Positions 20,540 through 30,140 of a DNA stretch of 64,000 bases are shown here, piece by piece. Below the pieces are notes generated by a model, which was given only the letters and a program-made list of their open reading frames with translations, was not told where the DNA came from and did not search any database. How positions within the stretch are numbered: the stretch's first letter is position 1; each line of letters starts with the position of its first letter. The translations under genes were made by a program, and so were the position numbers. The stretch comes from Klebsiella pneumoniae (GTDB lineage: Bacteria > Pseudomonadota > Gammaproteobacteria > Pseudomonadales > Pseudohongiellaceae), in contig CAMBPO010000006.1 in assembly GCA_945869725.1 (NCBI GenBank), positions 8,781 through 72,780 of the forward strand, read 5' to 3'.

Positions 20540-21820
20540 ATGAGTGACAACAAAGCCCGCATCAGCCTGGCTGGCAGCCAGGATTTGATTGAGCTACCAG
20601 TTTTGAAGGGCAGTATAGGCCCCGACGTTATTGATGTTCGAAGTCTGGTCTCCCACGGAGTTTTTACCTACGATCCCGGATTTATGTCGACTGCATCGAC
20701 GGAATCGTCTATCACTTTTATAGATGGCGATGCGGGTGTGTTGCTGCATCGCGGTTACCCAATCGACCAGCTTGCCGATCACTCTGATTATCTGGAAACC
20801 TGCTATCTTCTCTTGAAAGGTGAGTTGCCCAACACGACTGAAAAGAAGTCTTTTGTGGCGGAGATAACACGTCACACCATGGTCGATGCACAAATCGCAC
20901 ACCTGCTAAACGGCTTTCAAAGAAACGCTCATCCGATGGCAGTGCTAATTTCACTGACTGGCGCACTTGCCGCTCTTTACCACGAAGGCCTTGATGTTGA
21001 TGACCCGGCACAGCGCCGATTAGCCGCTATCCGGTTGATCGCCAAAATGCCAACGCTTACAGCAATGATATACAAACATTCGATTGGCCAACCCATCATG
21101 GGACCTGTCAACGCTCTAAGTTATTCAGAAAACTTCCTGCATATGATGTTCGGGGTACCTGCCGAAGGTCCGTCTGTAAGTCCGGTTCTTGCAAAAGCCA
21201 TGGATGTGATATTCCTACTGCATGCTGACCATGAACAAAATGCCTCAACGTCAACAGTGCGGCTTGCCGGTTCAACTGGGGCGAATCCTTATGCGTGCAT
21301 CGCGTCTGGCATCGCAGCGTTGTGGGGCCCGGCACACGGCGGGGCTAACGAAGCAGTGCTGAAGATGCTGAATGAAATCGGCGACGAATCCCGGATAGAA
21401 GAGTTTATCGCCAGAGCCAAGGATAAAGACGATCCTTTCCGACTGATGGGCTTTGGTCACCGCGTGTACAAAAACTTTGACCCGCGCTCCAAAGTGATGC
21501 GAAAAATTTGTGACGAAGTTCTGGCGGATCTTGGGGTGGAAAATGACCCTCTTTTCCGGATAGCGCGGCGACTTGAAAAAATCGCACTCGAAGATCAGTA
21601 CTTTATAGACAGAAAACTGTACCCCAATGTCGATTTCTACTCAGGCATTATCCTTAAAGCGATTGGAATACCCATGAGCATGTTCACGGTTATTTTTGCA
21701 CTTGGGCGAACCCCCGGCTGGATTTCACATTGGAATGAAATGCTGAGTGGTGCATACAAAATAGGACGACCCCGCCAGTTGTACAAGGGCGCGCCAAGAC
21801 GCGATTATCCGGTGGCCTGA
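20540..21820 (+). CDS. gltA: citrate synthase (type II, hexameric class)
   Basis: 426 aa. Condenses acetyl-CoA and oxaloacetate to citrate, the entry step of the TCA cycle. Catalytic residues lie in [19 protein letters not shown] (His), [13 protein letters not shown] (His) and [14 protein letters not shown] (Asp). Length and the N-terminal beta domain match the NADH-sensitive type II enzymes such as E. coli GltA (427 aa). CAGGAGTGG precedes the ATG. Divergent from the sdh-suc block, and followed by a strong terminator. Confidence 0.97.
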   Translation: MSDNKARISLAGSQDLIELPVLKGSIGPDVIDVRSLVSHGVFTYDPGFMSTASTESSITFIDGDAGVLLHRGYPIDQLADHSDYLETCYLLLKGELPNTTEKKSFVAEITRHTMVDAQIAHLLNGFQRNAHPMAVLISLTGALAALYHEGLDVDDPAQRRLAAIRLIAKMPTLTAMIYKHSIGQPIMGPVNALSYSENFLHMMFGVPAEGPSVSPVLAKAMDVIFLLHADHEQNASTSTVRLAGSTGANPYACIASGIAALWGPAHGGANEAVLKMLNEIGDESRIEEFIARAKDKDDPFRLMGFGHRVYKNFDPRSKVMRKICDEVLADLGVENDPLFRIARRLEKIALEDQYFIDRKLYPNVDFYSGIILKAIGIPMSMFTVIFALGRTPGWISHWNEMLSGAYKIGRPRQLYKGAPRRDYPVA

Positions 21821-21861
21821 AGCTTATCCAGCGGGCTTGACCAATCTCAAAACCCCAAAAC

Positions 21862-21895
21862 AAAAAAAGCCGATGTTGCAGTCGGCTTTTTTGTT
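21862..21895. terminator. bidirectional intrinsic terminator between gltA and tRNA-Ala
   Basis: GCCGA/TCGGC stem with an 8-nt loop, flanked by a run of A on the left and T on the right, so a U tract is made in both directions. It serves gltA on the plus strand and tRNA-Ala on the minus strand. Confidence 0.85.
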
Positions 21896-21915
21896 TGTCA
21901 CTTAAATACATAATT

Positions 21916-21991
21916 TGGTGGAGCTAAGCGGGATCGAACCGCTGACCTCAACACTGCCAGTGTTGCGCTCTCCCAGCTGAGCTATAGCCCC
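21916..21991 (-). tRNA. tRNA-Ala (anticodon GGC)
   Basis: 76 nt including encoded CCA. Acceptor GGGGCTA pairs with TAGCTCC. D-arm GCTC..GAGC. Anticodon stem CAACA/TGTTG holds the loop CTGGCAG, giving anticodon GGC. The T-arm has GGTTCGATCCC. A TTGACA/TATCAT promoter lies about 65-95 bp upstream. Confidence 0.96.
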
Positions 21992-22055
21992 TTATTTCTG
22001 CTACCTGTGCAACCTGGAAGGGCCGGCTGAGTAGGCCCTGCTGCAAAGACCGCGC

Positions 22056-22084
22056 ATGATAGGCATGCCACTTTAATATGTCAA
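22056..22084 (-). promoter_or_regulatory. sigma-70 promoter of tRNA-Ala
   Basis: On the minus strand a perfect TTGACA (22084-22079), a 17-bp spacer and TATCAT (22061-22056), followed by a GC-rich discriminator GCGCGG typical of stringently controlled stable-RNA promoters. It begins 22 bp past the gltX stop. Confidence 0.7.
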
Positions 22085-22105
22085 TGCCTTGATTCTTTAA
22101 TGAAG

Positions 22106-23614
22106 TCAGGCTTGCACCGGCCTCACATAATTCTCCAACTCACGCAAAACTCTCTCCAGGTCCTTGGCCTCTTTTTTGGAGACACCACCTAATATATCAA
22201 TCGCATATCGAAGACGGGCGCGGCTTATATCCAATCCGAGAATGAACATAGCATCAATCACTGATGTTGATACCGCCTTACCAGTAATTGCGATGAACAG
22301 CGGGAACAACGTTTCTCGAATCTTGATATCCAGAAACTGAGAGAGCGTCTGACAGAGCTGCTCGACGCCTTCTCGTGACCACTCAGGTAACTGCTCAAGT
22401 TGCCACACAGTCAATTGCAGAATTTTTTTGCAGTCATCTGATGTCAGTTGTTTGTGCTTAAAATCAGCATCAGAAACCGGCAGTAAGCCACTCAGAAAGA
22501 ATCCCGCCAAAGGAATAACATCACTTAATCGCTCCACCCTATCCTTCAGCAACGGGATGATTCGCGAAATCCTCACCGGATCGAAAGCCCATTGAGAAAA
22601 TGCGGCCACGAAGTCTTCAGCGTCAAGATTCTCACGTATATACTTTCCATTCAGCCAGTCCAGCTTCTCAACGTCAAAAACTGGCCCACCCAGTGATACT
22701 CTGTCAATATCAAATGCGGATTGCATCTCCCCGATTGAGAATTTTTCACGCCCGTCCGGCATAGTCCAGCCCATCATACCCAGATAATTTATCAGCGCTT
22801 CAGGCAAGTACCCCATATCCTTATAGTAAGAAATGCTTGTTGGATTTTTGCGTTTGCTGAGCTTGCTTTTGTCAGGGTTACGCAGCAATGGCATATGACA
22901 GAACTGCGGAGGCTGCCAACCGAAGTGTTGGTACAACAACAAGTGTTTAGGTGTGGAGTTAATCCACTCCTCACCTCGAATCACATGGGTTATCTCCATC
23001 AGGTGATCATCAACAACATTGGCAAAATGGTAAGTTGGTAAATGATCAGACTTCATCAACACCTGCATATCAATCTGTTCCCAGGCGATACGAATTTCCC
23101 CCCGCAAGCGATCGGTGAAAACACAATCTCCCTCTTCGGGCACCCTCATACGAACAACATAGGGATGCTTCTCATCGTGTTTCTTCTGCACATCTTGCTT
23201 GCTCAGCAACAGGCAATGGCCGTCATAACCCGGTGTCTGACGATTTTCAGTTTGGCTCACTCTAAGCGCATCCAGACGCTCAGGGGAACAAAAGCAACAG
23301 AATGCCTGGCCATTTTCCAACAGCACTTCGATATGTTTTCGATAGATATCACTGCGCTGACTTTGACGATATGGCCCATGTGGACCACCGACATCCGGAC
23401 CCTCATGCCAATCAAGCCCAAGCCAACGCAAAGCCTCCAGGATATCCTGTTCAGAACGCGCGGTACTGCGTGTCTGATCCGTGTCCTCAATTCGAAGTAT
23501 GAACTCACCCTCATGCTGCCTTGCAAAGCAACGATTGAACAAAGCGATGTAGGCAGTCCCCACGTGGGGATCTCCCGTTGGGGACGGAGCAATTCGTGTA
23601 CGAACCTTGGCCAT
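22106..23614 (-). CDS. gltX: glutamyl-tRNA synthetase
   Basis: 502 aa class I synthetase that charges tRNA-Glu. The HIGH-type motif is in [19 protein letters not shown] at the N-terminus, and the KMSKS-type motif is [11 protein letters not shown] (about residue 250). A cysteine cluster CCFCSPERL lies in the zinc-binding insertion region. The C-terminal anticodon-binding domain is complete. The start ATGGCCAAGGTTCG encodes [14 protein letters not shown] as expected. It faces away from dusA. Confidence 0.96.
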   Translation of the reverse strand: MAKVRTRIAPSPTGDPHVGTAYIALFNRCFARQHEGEFILRIEDTDQTRSTARSEQDILEALRWLGLDWHEGPDVGGPHGPYRQSQRSDIYRKHIEVLLENGQAFCCFCSPERLDALRVSQTENRQTPGYDGHCLLLSKQDVQKKHDEKHPYVVRMRVPEEGDCVFTDRLRGEIRIAWEQIDMQVLMKSDHLPTYHFANVVDDHLMEITHVIRGEEWINSTPKHLLLYQHFGWQPPQFCHMPLLRNPDKSKLSKRKNPTSISYYKDMGYLPEALINYLGMMGWTMPDGREKFSIGEMQSAFDIDRVSLGGPVFDVEKLDWLNGKYIRENLDAEDFVAAFSQWAFDPVRISRIIPLLKDRVERLSDVIPLAGFFLSGLLPVSDADFKHKQLTSDDCKKILQLTVWQLEQLPEWSREGVEQLCQTLSQFLDIKIRETLFPLFIAITGKAVSTSVIDAMFILGLDISRARLRYAIDILGGVSKKEAKDLERVLRELENYVRPVQA

Positions 23615-23773
23615 AGTTCTCCTGTCTGGCGTGTATCTGTTTAACGCTGATCAAAACAGAATTATACGTTAAGCACTGTTATTGCTCCACGATACAAACT
23701 GCTTTGTTATACTCATCTGCCAATTTAGGCTCACACCAATCAGCAACAACTCACACGATTCAGGTATTGCCCG

Positions 23774-24796
23774 GTGCAAACATCCGTCAGTGAAAATTCT
23801 ACTGCCTCACCTGTGCTTCAGGCCGGGGTTACGTCACACCGATTTTGTGTCGCCCCGATGCTAGATTGGACAGACAGGCATGAACGGTATTTTCTGCGCC
23901 TGTTAAGTCATCATGCCCGACTCTACACAGAAATGGTGACTACAGGCGCTCTGCTGTTTGGTGATACAAAGCGCCACCTGGACTTCAGCCCTCAAGAACA
24001 CCCGCTTGCCCTGCAATTGGGAGGTAGCGATCCTGAGGCACTGGCCAAGTGTGCAGAGCTGGCTAACCAATGGGCGTATGATGAAATTAACCTTAATATT
24101 GGCTGCCCAAGTGACAGAGTTCAGTCAGGTAAATTTGGCGCTTGCCTGATGGCAGAACCTGAACTTGTTGCCAAATGTATTGTTGCCATGAAAAACGTTA
24201 CAGATATTCCAGTCACCATAAAATCAAGAATTGGTATCAACGAGCACGACAATGATGCGTTTTTGTCGCAATTTATGCAGGCTGCTCATAATGCCGGGTG
24301 CAGGATTTTTATCGTGCATGCTCGCATTGCAGTATTGGCAGGACTGAGCCCTAAACAGAACCGTGAAATACCACCATTGAACTATGACAGGGTGGCTCGA
24401 ATGAAGGACACATTTCAGGACAGCCTTATCGTTCTGAATGGAGGCATCAACTCGCTGGAGCAGGCGCAACATCTATTGCAGATATTCGATGGTGTCATGC
24501 TGGGCAGAGAAATTTATCATAATCCATATCTGCTGGCTCAAGTCGATCAGCGCTTGTTTGATGCCGATACTGAAACGCTGACGCGACGTGAAGTGATGGA
24601 AAAATTTATACCCTATGTTCGTGATCAACTGCAGGCAGGAGCAGCATTGCAACACATGACCCGTCATATCCTTGGCTTGTATAAAGGCCAGCCCGGTGGC
24701 AGACTTTTCAGACGTCATCTCAGCGAAAATGCATGGAAGAAACACGCGGGCATCAGTGTCCTTGAAGATGCATGCGCACTTGCGGAATCAAACTAA
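23774..24796 (+). CDS. dusA: tRNA-dihydrouridine synthase A
   Basis: 340 aa FMN-dependent enzyme that reduces uridine in the D-loop of tRNA (U20/U20a for DusA). The TIM-barrel start FCVAPMLDWTDRHERYFLRLLS is DusA-specific. The catalytic cysteine is in VQSGKFGACLM, and FMN/tRNA contacts are around NIGCPSDRV, ARIAVLAGLSPKQNR and GVMLGREIYHNPY. The start codon is GTG. About 160 bp separate it from divergent gltX. A TerB-like gene follows by 16 bp and is probably cotranscribed. Confidence 0.94.
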   Translation: MQTSVSENSTASPVLQAGVTSHRFCVAPMLDWTDRHERYFLRLLSHHARLYTEMVTTGALLFGDTKRHLDFSPQEHPLALQLGGSDPEALAKCAELANQWAYDEINLNIGCPSDRVQSGKFGACLMAEPELVAKCIVAMKNVTDIPVTIKSRIGINEHDNDAFLSQFMQAAHNAGCRIFIVHARIAVLAGLSPKQNREIPPLNYDRVARMKDTFQDSLIVLNGGINSLEQAQHLLQIFDGVMLGREIYHNPYLLAQVDQRLFDADTETLTRREVMEKFIPYVRDQLQAGAALQHMTRHILGLYKGQPGGRLFRRHLSENAWKKHAGISVLEDACALAESN

Positions 24797-24812
24797 AGCA
24801 GGGGACTTTTTA

Positions 24813-25292
24813 ATGCTTGTTAGTATCAAAAGATTTTTTGAAAATCAGCTTAAGTTTAAATCAACAGAGACACCTGCACTGAAAAACCATCGTCTGCAAC
24901 TGGCCAGTGCTGCACTGATGATTGAGCTGCTTAAGACAGACCGGCACATCGATGAGCGTGAGACATCCGCCGTCAAGCGCCTGCTATTGAATACATTTTC
25001 ATTGACAAACGAAGAACTGGAAGAGGTGATAAAACTTGCAGAACGAGAGGCTGCCGAGGCTGTTTCTCTCTACGAGTTTACCAGTTTGATAAATGAGGCT
25101 TACAGTTATGAGGACAAGCTGTTACTGGTAGAAAATTTGTGGAGCGTGGCGTTAGCGGACGATCACCTCGACAAATATGAAGAACAACTGATACGAAAGA
25201 CCGCTGACCTTATTTACCTATCGCACAGTGACTTTATCAAGGCCAAACTTAAAGTACGCGATAATCTGAAAGCCGGGATATCGGACAACTGA
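24813..25292 (+). CDS. TerB-like helical protein
   Basis: 159 aa from MLVSIKRFFENQLKF, chosen because GCAGGGGAC lies just upstream of this ATG; the frame extends back into dusA but without family likeness. All-helical, cytoplasmic, no signal. The pattern of repeated acidic sites (DRHIDERE near the start, ADDHLDKYEE near the end) fits the TerB/DjlA-N-like family, in which these acidic loops bind metal. No other tellurite-resistance gene is nearby, so a tellurite role should not be assumed. Confidence 0.75.
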   Translation: MLVSIKRFFENQLKFKSTETPALKNHRLQLASAALMIELLKTDRHIDERETSAVKRLLLNTFSLTNEELEEVIKLAEREAAEAVSLYEFTSLINEAYSYEDKLLLVENLWSVALADDHLDKYEEQLIRKTADLIYLSHSDFIKAKLKVRDNLKAGISDN

Positions 25293-25302
25293 GCTGAAGA
25301 CG

Positions 25303-26016
25303 TCAGTACCATTCATCGTCACCCCAGCTTTCCTCGACCTCGCCGTCAAGTACCAGATACTGTCGTTGCTGTATATAGGCTTCGCGGGTAAACAGATACT
25401 GGTCCCCCATCATCAGAGAATCCACTACCAAGACCGCAACGCGTTTATCCACCTGCTGTAATACAAAGGTTCCGTTACGGATAGCCGGGGCATCGTTATA
25501 AGTCATCGGATCAGTGAAGGTATCTACTATCAACCCGAAGGTATCGCGCACATTACTTGGACCAAACAAAGGGAGCACCATGTATGGGCCCGGCCCCACG
25601 CCCCAACGGCCCAAAGTCTGCCCAAAATCCTCGTCATTTCTTTCCAGACCAGCTTCTGTAGCCACGTCGATCAAGCCGCCCAGACCAACCGTGGTGTTTA
25701 ACAATATTCTGCCGCTGTCAGAGGCTGCGTCCCCAATCTTAAGTTGCAAGACGTTGTTCAGCAGTACCGTCACGTCTAGAACATTAAAAAACATATTGCT
25801 AACGCCTCGCCTGGCCAGCGATGGCACGATGCGAACGTATGTGGTGGCCACCGGACGGAGCACAACTGTATCCAGGTGCTCGTTAAATGCGTGAACCCGG
25901 ATGTTCCATGACTCCCACGGATCACTTTCCGATGCATGACCAACCTGAACGCCAATGCAAAGACATGTCACCATCAGAATCCGAACGATCCTTGCCAATT
26001 TTAAGATTCCTAGCAC
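25303..26016 (-). CDS. mlaA: MlaA/VacJ-family phospholipid-transport protein
   Basis: 237 aa. MlaA family proteins extract mislocalised phospholipid from the outer leaflet of the outer membrane and hand it to MlaC. The core motifs DPWESWNIRVHAFNEHLD, LNTTVGLGGLIDVATEAGL and GRWGVGPGPYMVLPLFGPSNVRDTFG are classic VacJ. The start is GTG with GGGAGG five bases upstream. The N-terminus has a signal-type hydrophobic stretch, but the cysteines (MVTCLC) do not form a standard lipobox. No mlaBCDEF genes are in view. Convergent with the TerB-like gene. Confidence 0.92.
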   Translation of the reverse strand: MLGILKLARIVRILMVTCLCIGVQVGHASESDPWESWNIRVHAFNEHLDTVVLRPVATTYVRIVPSLARRGVSNMFFNVLDVTVLLNNVLQLKIGDAASDSGRILLNTTVGLGGLIDVATEAGLERNDEDFGQTLGRWGVGPGPYMVLPLFGPSNVRDTFGLIVDTFTDPMTYNDAPAIRNGTFVLQQVDKRVAVLVVDSLMMGDQYLFTREAYIQQRQYLVLDGEVEESWGDDEWY

Positions 26017-26120
26017 ACAAGCCTCCCGAGACCAACCTGCGCGGCGTCCTGAAACAATACTTTAAGGTTCTTGGCATTCGACTGCCCAGCGCAGGGCGCG
26101 CATTATCACAGATTCAGTAC

Positions 26121-29100
26121 TTACTGAATATCCCCTAACCTTGCCTGATCGATCAGCTTCGCTAGCTTTTTCGCGGATACAGGCCTCTTTGTGCCAATAA
26201 CCTGAGCAAACAGTGACACTCTTAATTCCTGAACAAGCCATGGAAATTCGGGCAAACTACCTGGCCGGAATTTAAGTAACTCAGCATATTGCAACTCAAG
26301 GGAATTAATGACAGCGATACTCTCATCATCTTTAATCTGAGCAAATGGCGCCCTTTCAAGCCGAAATCTCAATCCTTTAAGGTATCTGGGGTACTCCCAA
26401 AGCCAAGTATCGTCAACAGATGCCGGAAATTGATCATCGACCAAAAACCGTAACTGTTTCGTGACATCCTGTCTGGTAGCTAACGGAGCCAGACTCAACG
26501 ATCTGTTGAGTTCAAAAATTGATTCATACACCTCCTTGAGAAGGCGGCACACCCGATCCGCTGTCACCACCAGATCTGATCGATGCTCAGCCAGTTTTTT
26601 TTCAAATTCAACCTTGGTCAACGCCACACTTTCATCAAGATGAAAGGCCAGACGATAGATAGCCAGCAAGGTATTGTCTTGCCAACTTAGCTCTTGTGCG
26701 ACGAGTTTAAGACCCAAAGCTTGCTTCAATGACCGCAATTGCCTAAGTATCAGATCGCGTTGCTGCGCAGTTCTGAACATTAATAAACGGGCATATCCAT
26801 TTTGGGAAATCTGCCGCGAGTTACCCGGGGAGTCACACAGAACAACAGAGACAGAATTTTTGTCATCCTGAATAGCTGGATAACGCAGCAAAGTCAGACC
26901 CTGATGTATCTCCAGAGACTCTGGCAAATCAACGAAACCCCAGTCTGTCAAACCGCCCTGTTCAATATTGTGCCTGATATCGGTCGTCTGTTTTGTGGTC
27001 AGCAACATCTGCTGCTTGAGTTTCGCAAGATCCTGATCCGTGGCAAGCAGACTTCCTCGCTCATCAAGCACCCTCAATCTGGGCAAAAGGTGTTTGGGGA
27101 TGTTTTGATAATCCCACTGATCTGGTTGAATTCGAATTCGCTTGAGCCGCCATGCGCTGTCAGCGAGTAGCTGAGCCAGAGAATGTTTGTTGCTCGCCTC
27201 TGCTGTAGCCAACACCTGATCAACAAAATCTGGCACCGGAACAAAATTCTTACGCAATGCCTTGGGCAAACTTTTCATCATGGCAACACATCGATCATTT
27301 ACTAAACCGGGCACGGCCCACTCAATGTCAGCAGCTTCCATGTTTGGCAGCAGGCCTAAAGGCACATCAATTGATACCCCATCGTCATCCGCGCCAGGTT
27401 CAAATCGATACCTGATTGGCAATGGATTCTGCACAATAAATGTTTGATCCGGAAACTCGGTTGCAGAAGCTTCGTCGATGGAACGCACAGAGACGTCTAA
27501 CAGAGACATACTCAGTAAAGTTGGATTTTTTTTGGCCTGATTCTGACACCAGGCGTTCAAGCTTGCCAGGCTGTTGACATCGGCAGGTAAACGCGTGTCA
27601 TAAAATGAATACAACACATCATCACTTACCAAAATATCTGGTTTGCGTTCTTTCTCTTCCTGCTTACGCAGCTCGTCCAGCAATTGTTGATTATGTTTAT
27701 AAAACAAAAGGTCCGTCTCCAGCTGCTCTTCTACCAGAGCCTGACGGATAAAAATGTCGCGGCAGAGTACTGCATCCACAGAAGAGAAAGATACCTGCCG
27801 CTTCTCAATAAGAGTTAGCCCGGAAAGCGATATTTTCTCATAGGCAACCACTTCACCTCGCTTCTTTTCCCAGTGAGCGTCAAAGTGCTCCCGCCTGATC
27901 AGATGGGCAGCAATCTCAGCAGCCCACTCAGGTTCAATCCTTGCAGCCAGCGTAGCAAACAACCTGCTGGTTTCGATCAACTCGGCACAGACAATCCAGC
28001 GAGGCATTTTTTTGAACAGAACTGATGTAGGAAAAAGCGAGAATTTTCTGCCCCGACTTCCGCTATACAGAGCTTCAGCTGACTTGGAGCCCAACTGATT
28101 TAATGACCCGCTCAAAATTGCCCGATGAATGGCCTGATAGAGCACAGCATTGATACTACCCGGCTCGTTTTTGTTGTTATGCGGAACAATGAAACCCGCA
28201 TCTTGGCATGCAATACTCAACTGCCGATGTGTTTCGCGCCACTCACGCAGTCTCATTACAGACAGAAAGTTATCTTTGCAATAGTGTTTAAAATCACCCT
28301 TGCTGAGCGCCTGACGCTGGGACTCCACGGTATCCCATAACAAAACCCACGACAGAAAATCTGATTCCGAATGCGAAAATTGTTTATGACGTTCCCGCGA
28401 CACCTGTCTCTTGTCAGCCGGCGACTCCTTGGGATCTTGCACGCTGAGCGCACTGACGATGATTAACAATTCATAAAGACAATTATTTTTAGCTCCTTCT
28501 ATCAGCATCCGCGCAAGACGAGGATCTGTTGGCAACCTAGCCATTTGCCGCCCGGTCGGGGTTAACTGCCTGTCGCGGGTAATCGCACACAACTCATCCA
28601 ATAATTTAAAACCATCATTTATTGCCCGTGTTTCCGGTGGCTCCACAAATGGAAACCGCGCCACTTCTCCAAGTCTGAGCGACAACATCTGCAGTATCAC
28701 TGCACCAAGACTGGTACGCTGTATCTCAGGATCAGTAAACAGTGGGCGACTTAAAAAGTCTTGTTCACTGTAAAGGCGAATACAGATACCTTTGGCGACA
28801 CGTCCACAGCGTCCCGCGCGCTGATTGGCACTGGCCTGTGAAATAGGTTCTATTGGTAATCGTTGGACTTTGCTCTGAATGCTATAACGACTGATTCTCG
28901 CCAATCCAGTATCAATAACATAACGGATACCGGGCACTGTCAGTGATGTTTCAGCCACATTGGTGGACAGAACAATCCTTCGACCGACATGTGAAGCAAA
29001 TATTTTCTGCTGCTCATTCTGTGTCAGCCGGGCATACAGCGGCAGTATTTCAGTATGGCGCAATTCTTGTTTGCGCAATGACATTGCCAGGTCCCGGATA

Positions 29101-30005
29101 TCCCGCTCGCCACTAAGAAAAATCAACACATCGCCAGGTGGTAATCTTTGCTCACGTTCAAAATTTTCAAGCGTTCGCATAGCTCTCAGTACACTCGTCA
29201 GCAATTGATCATCGTCAGATTCATCCGCTATGTAGTCAACGGGATCCTGATAGATGACTTCTACTGGAAATGTGCGACCCGATACGCTGATAATCGGCGC
29301 ACCCGAAAAATGCTGTGAAAACTTTTCAACATCTATAGTCGCTGAGGTAATTATTATCTTCAGATCAGGTCGTTGAACACTGATGCGCTTTAAGTAGCCC
29401 AACAAAAAATCTATGTTCAGGCTGCGCTCATGAGCCTCATCTATAATGATGACCTCATACTTGGTAAGCAATTTGTCCTGCTGTATTTCTGACAACAGAA
29501 TTCCATCGGTCATCAACTTAACCAGCGTCCGCTCTGAACTGACATCATCAAAACGAACCTGATAACCGACCGACTGTCCAAGACCCTGACCCAATTCTTC
29601 TGCGATACGCGTCGCTACCGCCCGCGCTGCAAGCCGCCTCGGCTGCGTATGTCCGATAAGGCCCCTGGCACCCAGGCCAAGATCAAGACATATCTTGGGA
29701 ATCTGTGTGGTCTTGCCGGAACCAGTCTCACCAGCAATAACCACAATCTGGTTATTTTTGATTGCCGCAGCAATCTCGGAGCGCTTCTCTGAGATCGGCA
29801 ACGCTTCAGGATATGAGAAAGTCGGTAGTGAACGAGTACGCGTATTGACAACTTCTAGTGAAGAATTAACTTTGGCATTCAGCTTTGCAGTTTCAGCGCT
29901 GCGCTGCTCGACCGGCAATGACCGAATTCGCGTAATATCCCTGACGAAGCGCTGCTGATCTTTAATCAGGGCCTGAGATATTTTATTTTCCAATTCCTTA
30001 AGCAT
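26121..30005 (-). CDS. hrpA: ATP-dependent RNA helicase HrpA (DEAH box)
   Basis: 1294 aa, full length for HrpA (E. coli 1300). Walker A: VIAGETGSGKTTQIPK. DEAH box: IIIDEAHERSLNIDF. Motif III: ITSATI. Motif VI: QRAGRCGR. HA2/OB-fold regions follow, then the long C-terminal extension (DUF3418) that separates HrpA from HrpB. In E. coli it acts on mRNA and stalled ribosomes. The gene is alone between mlaA and fadD. Confidence 0.96.
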   Translation of the reverse strand: MLKELENKISQALIKDQQRFVRDITRIRSLPVEQRSAETAKLNAKVNSSLEVVNTRTRSLPTFSYPEALPISEKRSEIAAAIKNNQIVVIAGETGSGKTTQIPKICLDLGLGARGLIGHTQPRRLAARAVATRIAEELGQGLGQSVGYQVRFDDVSSERTLVKLMTDGILLSEIQQDKLLTKYEVIIIDEAHERSLNIDFLLGYLKRISVQRPDLKIIITSATIDVEKFSQHFSGAPIISVSGRTFPVEVIYQDPVDYIADESDDDQLLTSVLRAMRTLENFEREQRLPPGDVLIFLSGERDIRDLAMSLRKQELRHTEILPLYARLTQNEQQKIFASHVGRRIVLSTNVAETSLTVPGIRYVIDTGLARISRYSIQSKVQRLPIEPISQASANQRAGRCGRVAKGICIRLYSEQDFLSRPLFTDPEIQRTSLGAVILQMLSLRLGEVARFPFVEPPETRAINDGFKLLDELCAITRDRQLTPTGRQMARLPTDPRLARMLIEGAKNNCLYELLIIVSALSVQDPKESPADKRQVSRERHKQFSHSESDFLSWVLLWDTVESQRQALSKGDFKHYCKDNFLSVMRLREWRETHRQLSIACQDAGFIVPHNNKNEPGSINAVLYQAIHRAILSGSLNQLGSKSAEALYSGSRGRKFSLFPTSVLFKKMPRWIVCAELIETSRLFATLAARIEPEWAAEIAAHLIRREHFDAHWEKKRGEVVAYEKISLSGLTLIEKRQVSFSSVDAVLCRDIFIRQALVEEQLETDLLFYKHNQQLLDELRKQEEKERKPDILVSDDVLYSFYDTRLPADVNSLASLNAWCQNQAKKNPTLLSMSLLDVSVRSIDEASATEFPDQTFIVQNPLPIRYRFEPGADDDGVSIDVPLGLLPNMEAADIEWAVPGLVNDRCVAMMKSLPKALRKNFVPVPDFVDQVLATAEASNKHSLAQLLADSAWRLKRIRIQPDQWDYQNIPKHLLPRLRVLDERGSLLATDQDLAKLKQQMLLTTKQTTDIRHNIEQGGLTDWGFVDLPESLEIHQGLTLLRYPAIQDDKNSVSVVLCDSPGNSRQISQNGYARLLMFRTAQQRDLILRQLRSLKQALGLKLVAQELSWQDNTLLAIYRLAFHLDESVALTKVEFEKKLAEHRSDLVVTADRVCRLLKEVYESIFELNRSLSLAPLATRQDVTKQLRFLVDDQFPASVDDTWLWEYPRYLKGLRFRLERAPFAQIKDDESIAVINSLELQYAELLKFRPGSLPEFPWLVQELRVSLFAQVIGTKRPVSAKKLAKLIDQARLGDIQ

Positions 30006-30051
30006 TCATAAAAACCCGTTAATCTGTATTTGCATGACTTTGTATAATGGC

Positions 30052-30093
30052 AAAGGCCTTTCTATCGGTAACATCCGACAGTTAGGCCTTTTT
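30052..30093 (-). terminator. stem-loop terminator between fadD and hrpA
   Basis: Outer 8-bp stem AAAGGCCT/AGGCCTTT enclosing an inner TCGG/CCGA stem. On the minus strand it follows fadD by about 48 bp but has only three U before GCC; on the plus strand it has five U, where no gene ends. It most likely acts on fadD. Confidence 0.5.
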
Positions 30094-30140
30094 AGATTTA
30101 TTTGATCGCTCAACGTTAATTGACTATTAACAGCCAACCC

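Noticed and set aside
23042-23644. Long plus-strand frame of 200 codons opposite gltX
   Set aside because: It is antisense to a well-conserved synthetase gene, with no ribosome site or family resemblance.
24813-25292. Tellurite-resistance operon
   Set aside because: Only a single TerB-like protein is present; no terACDEZ partner is nearby.
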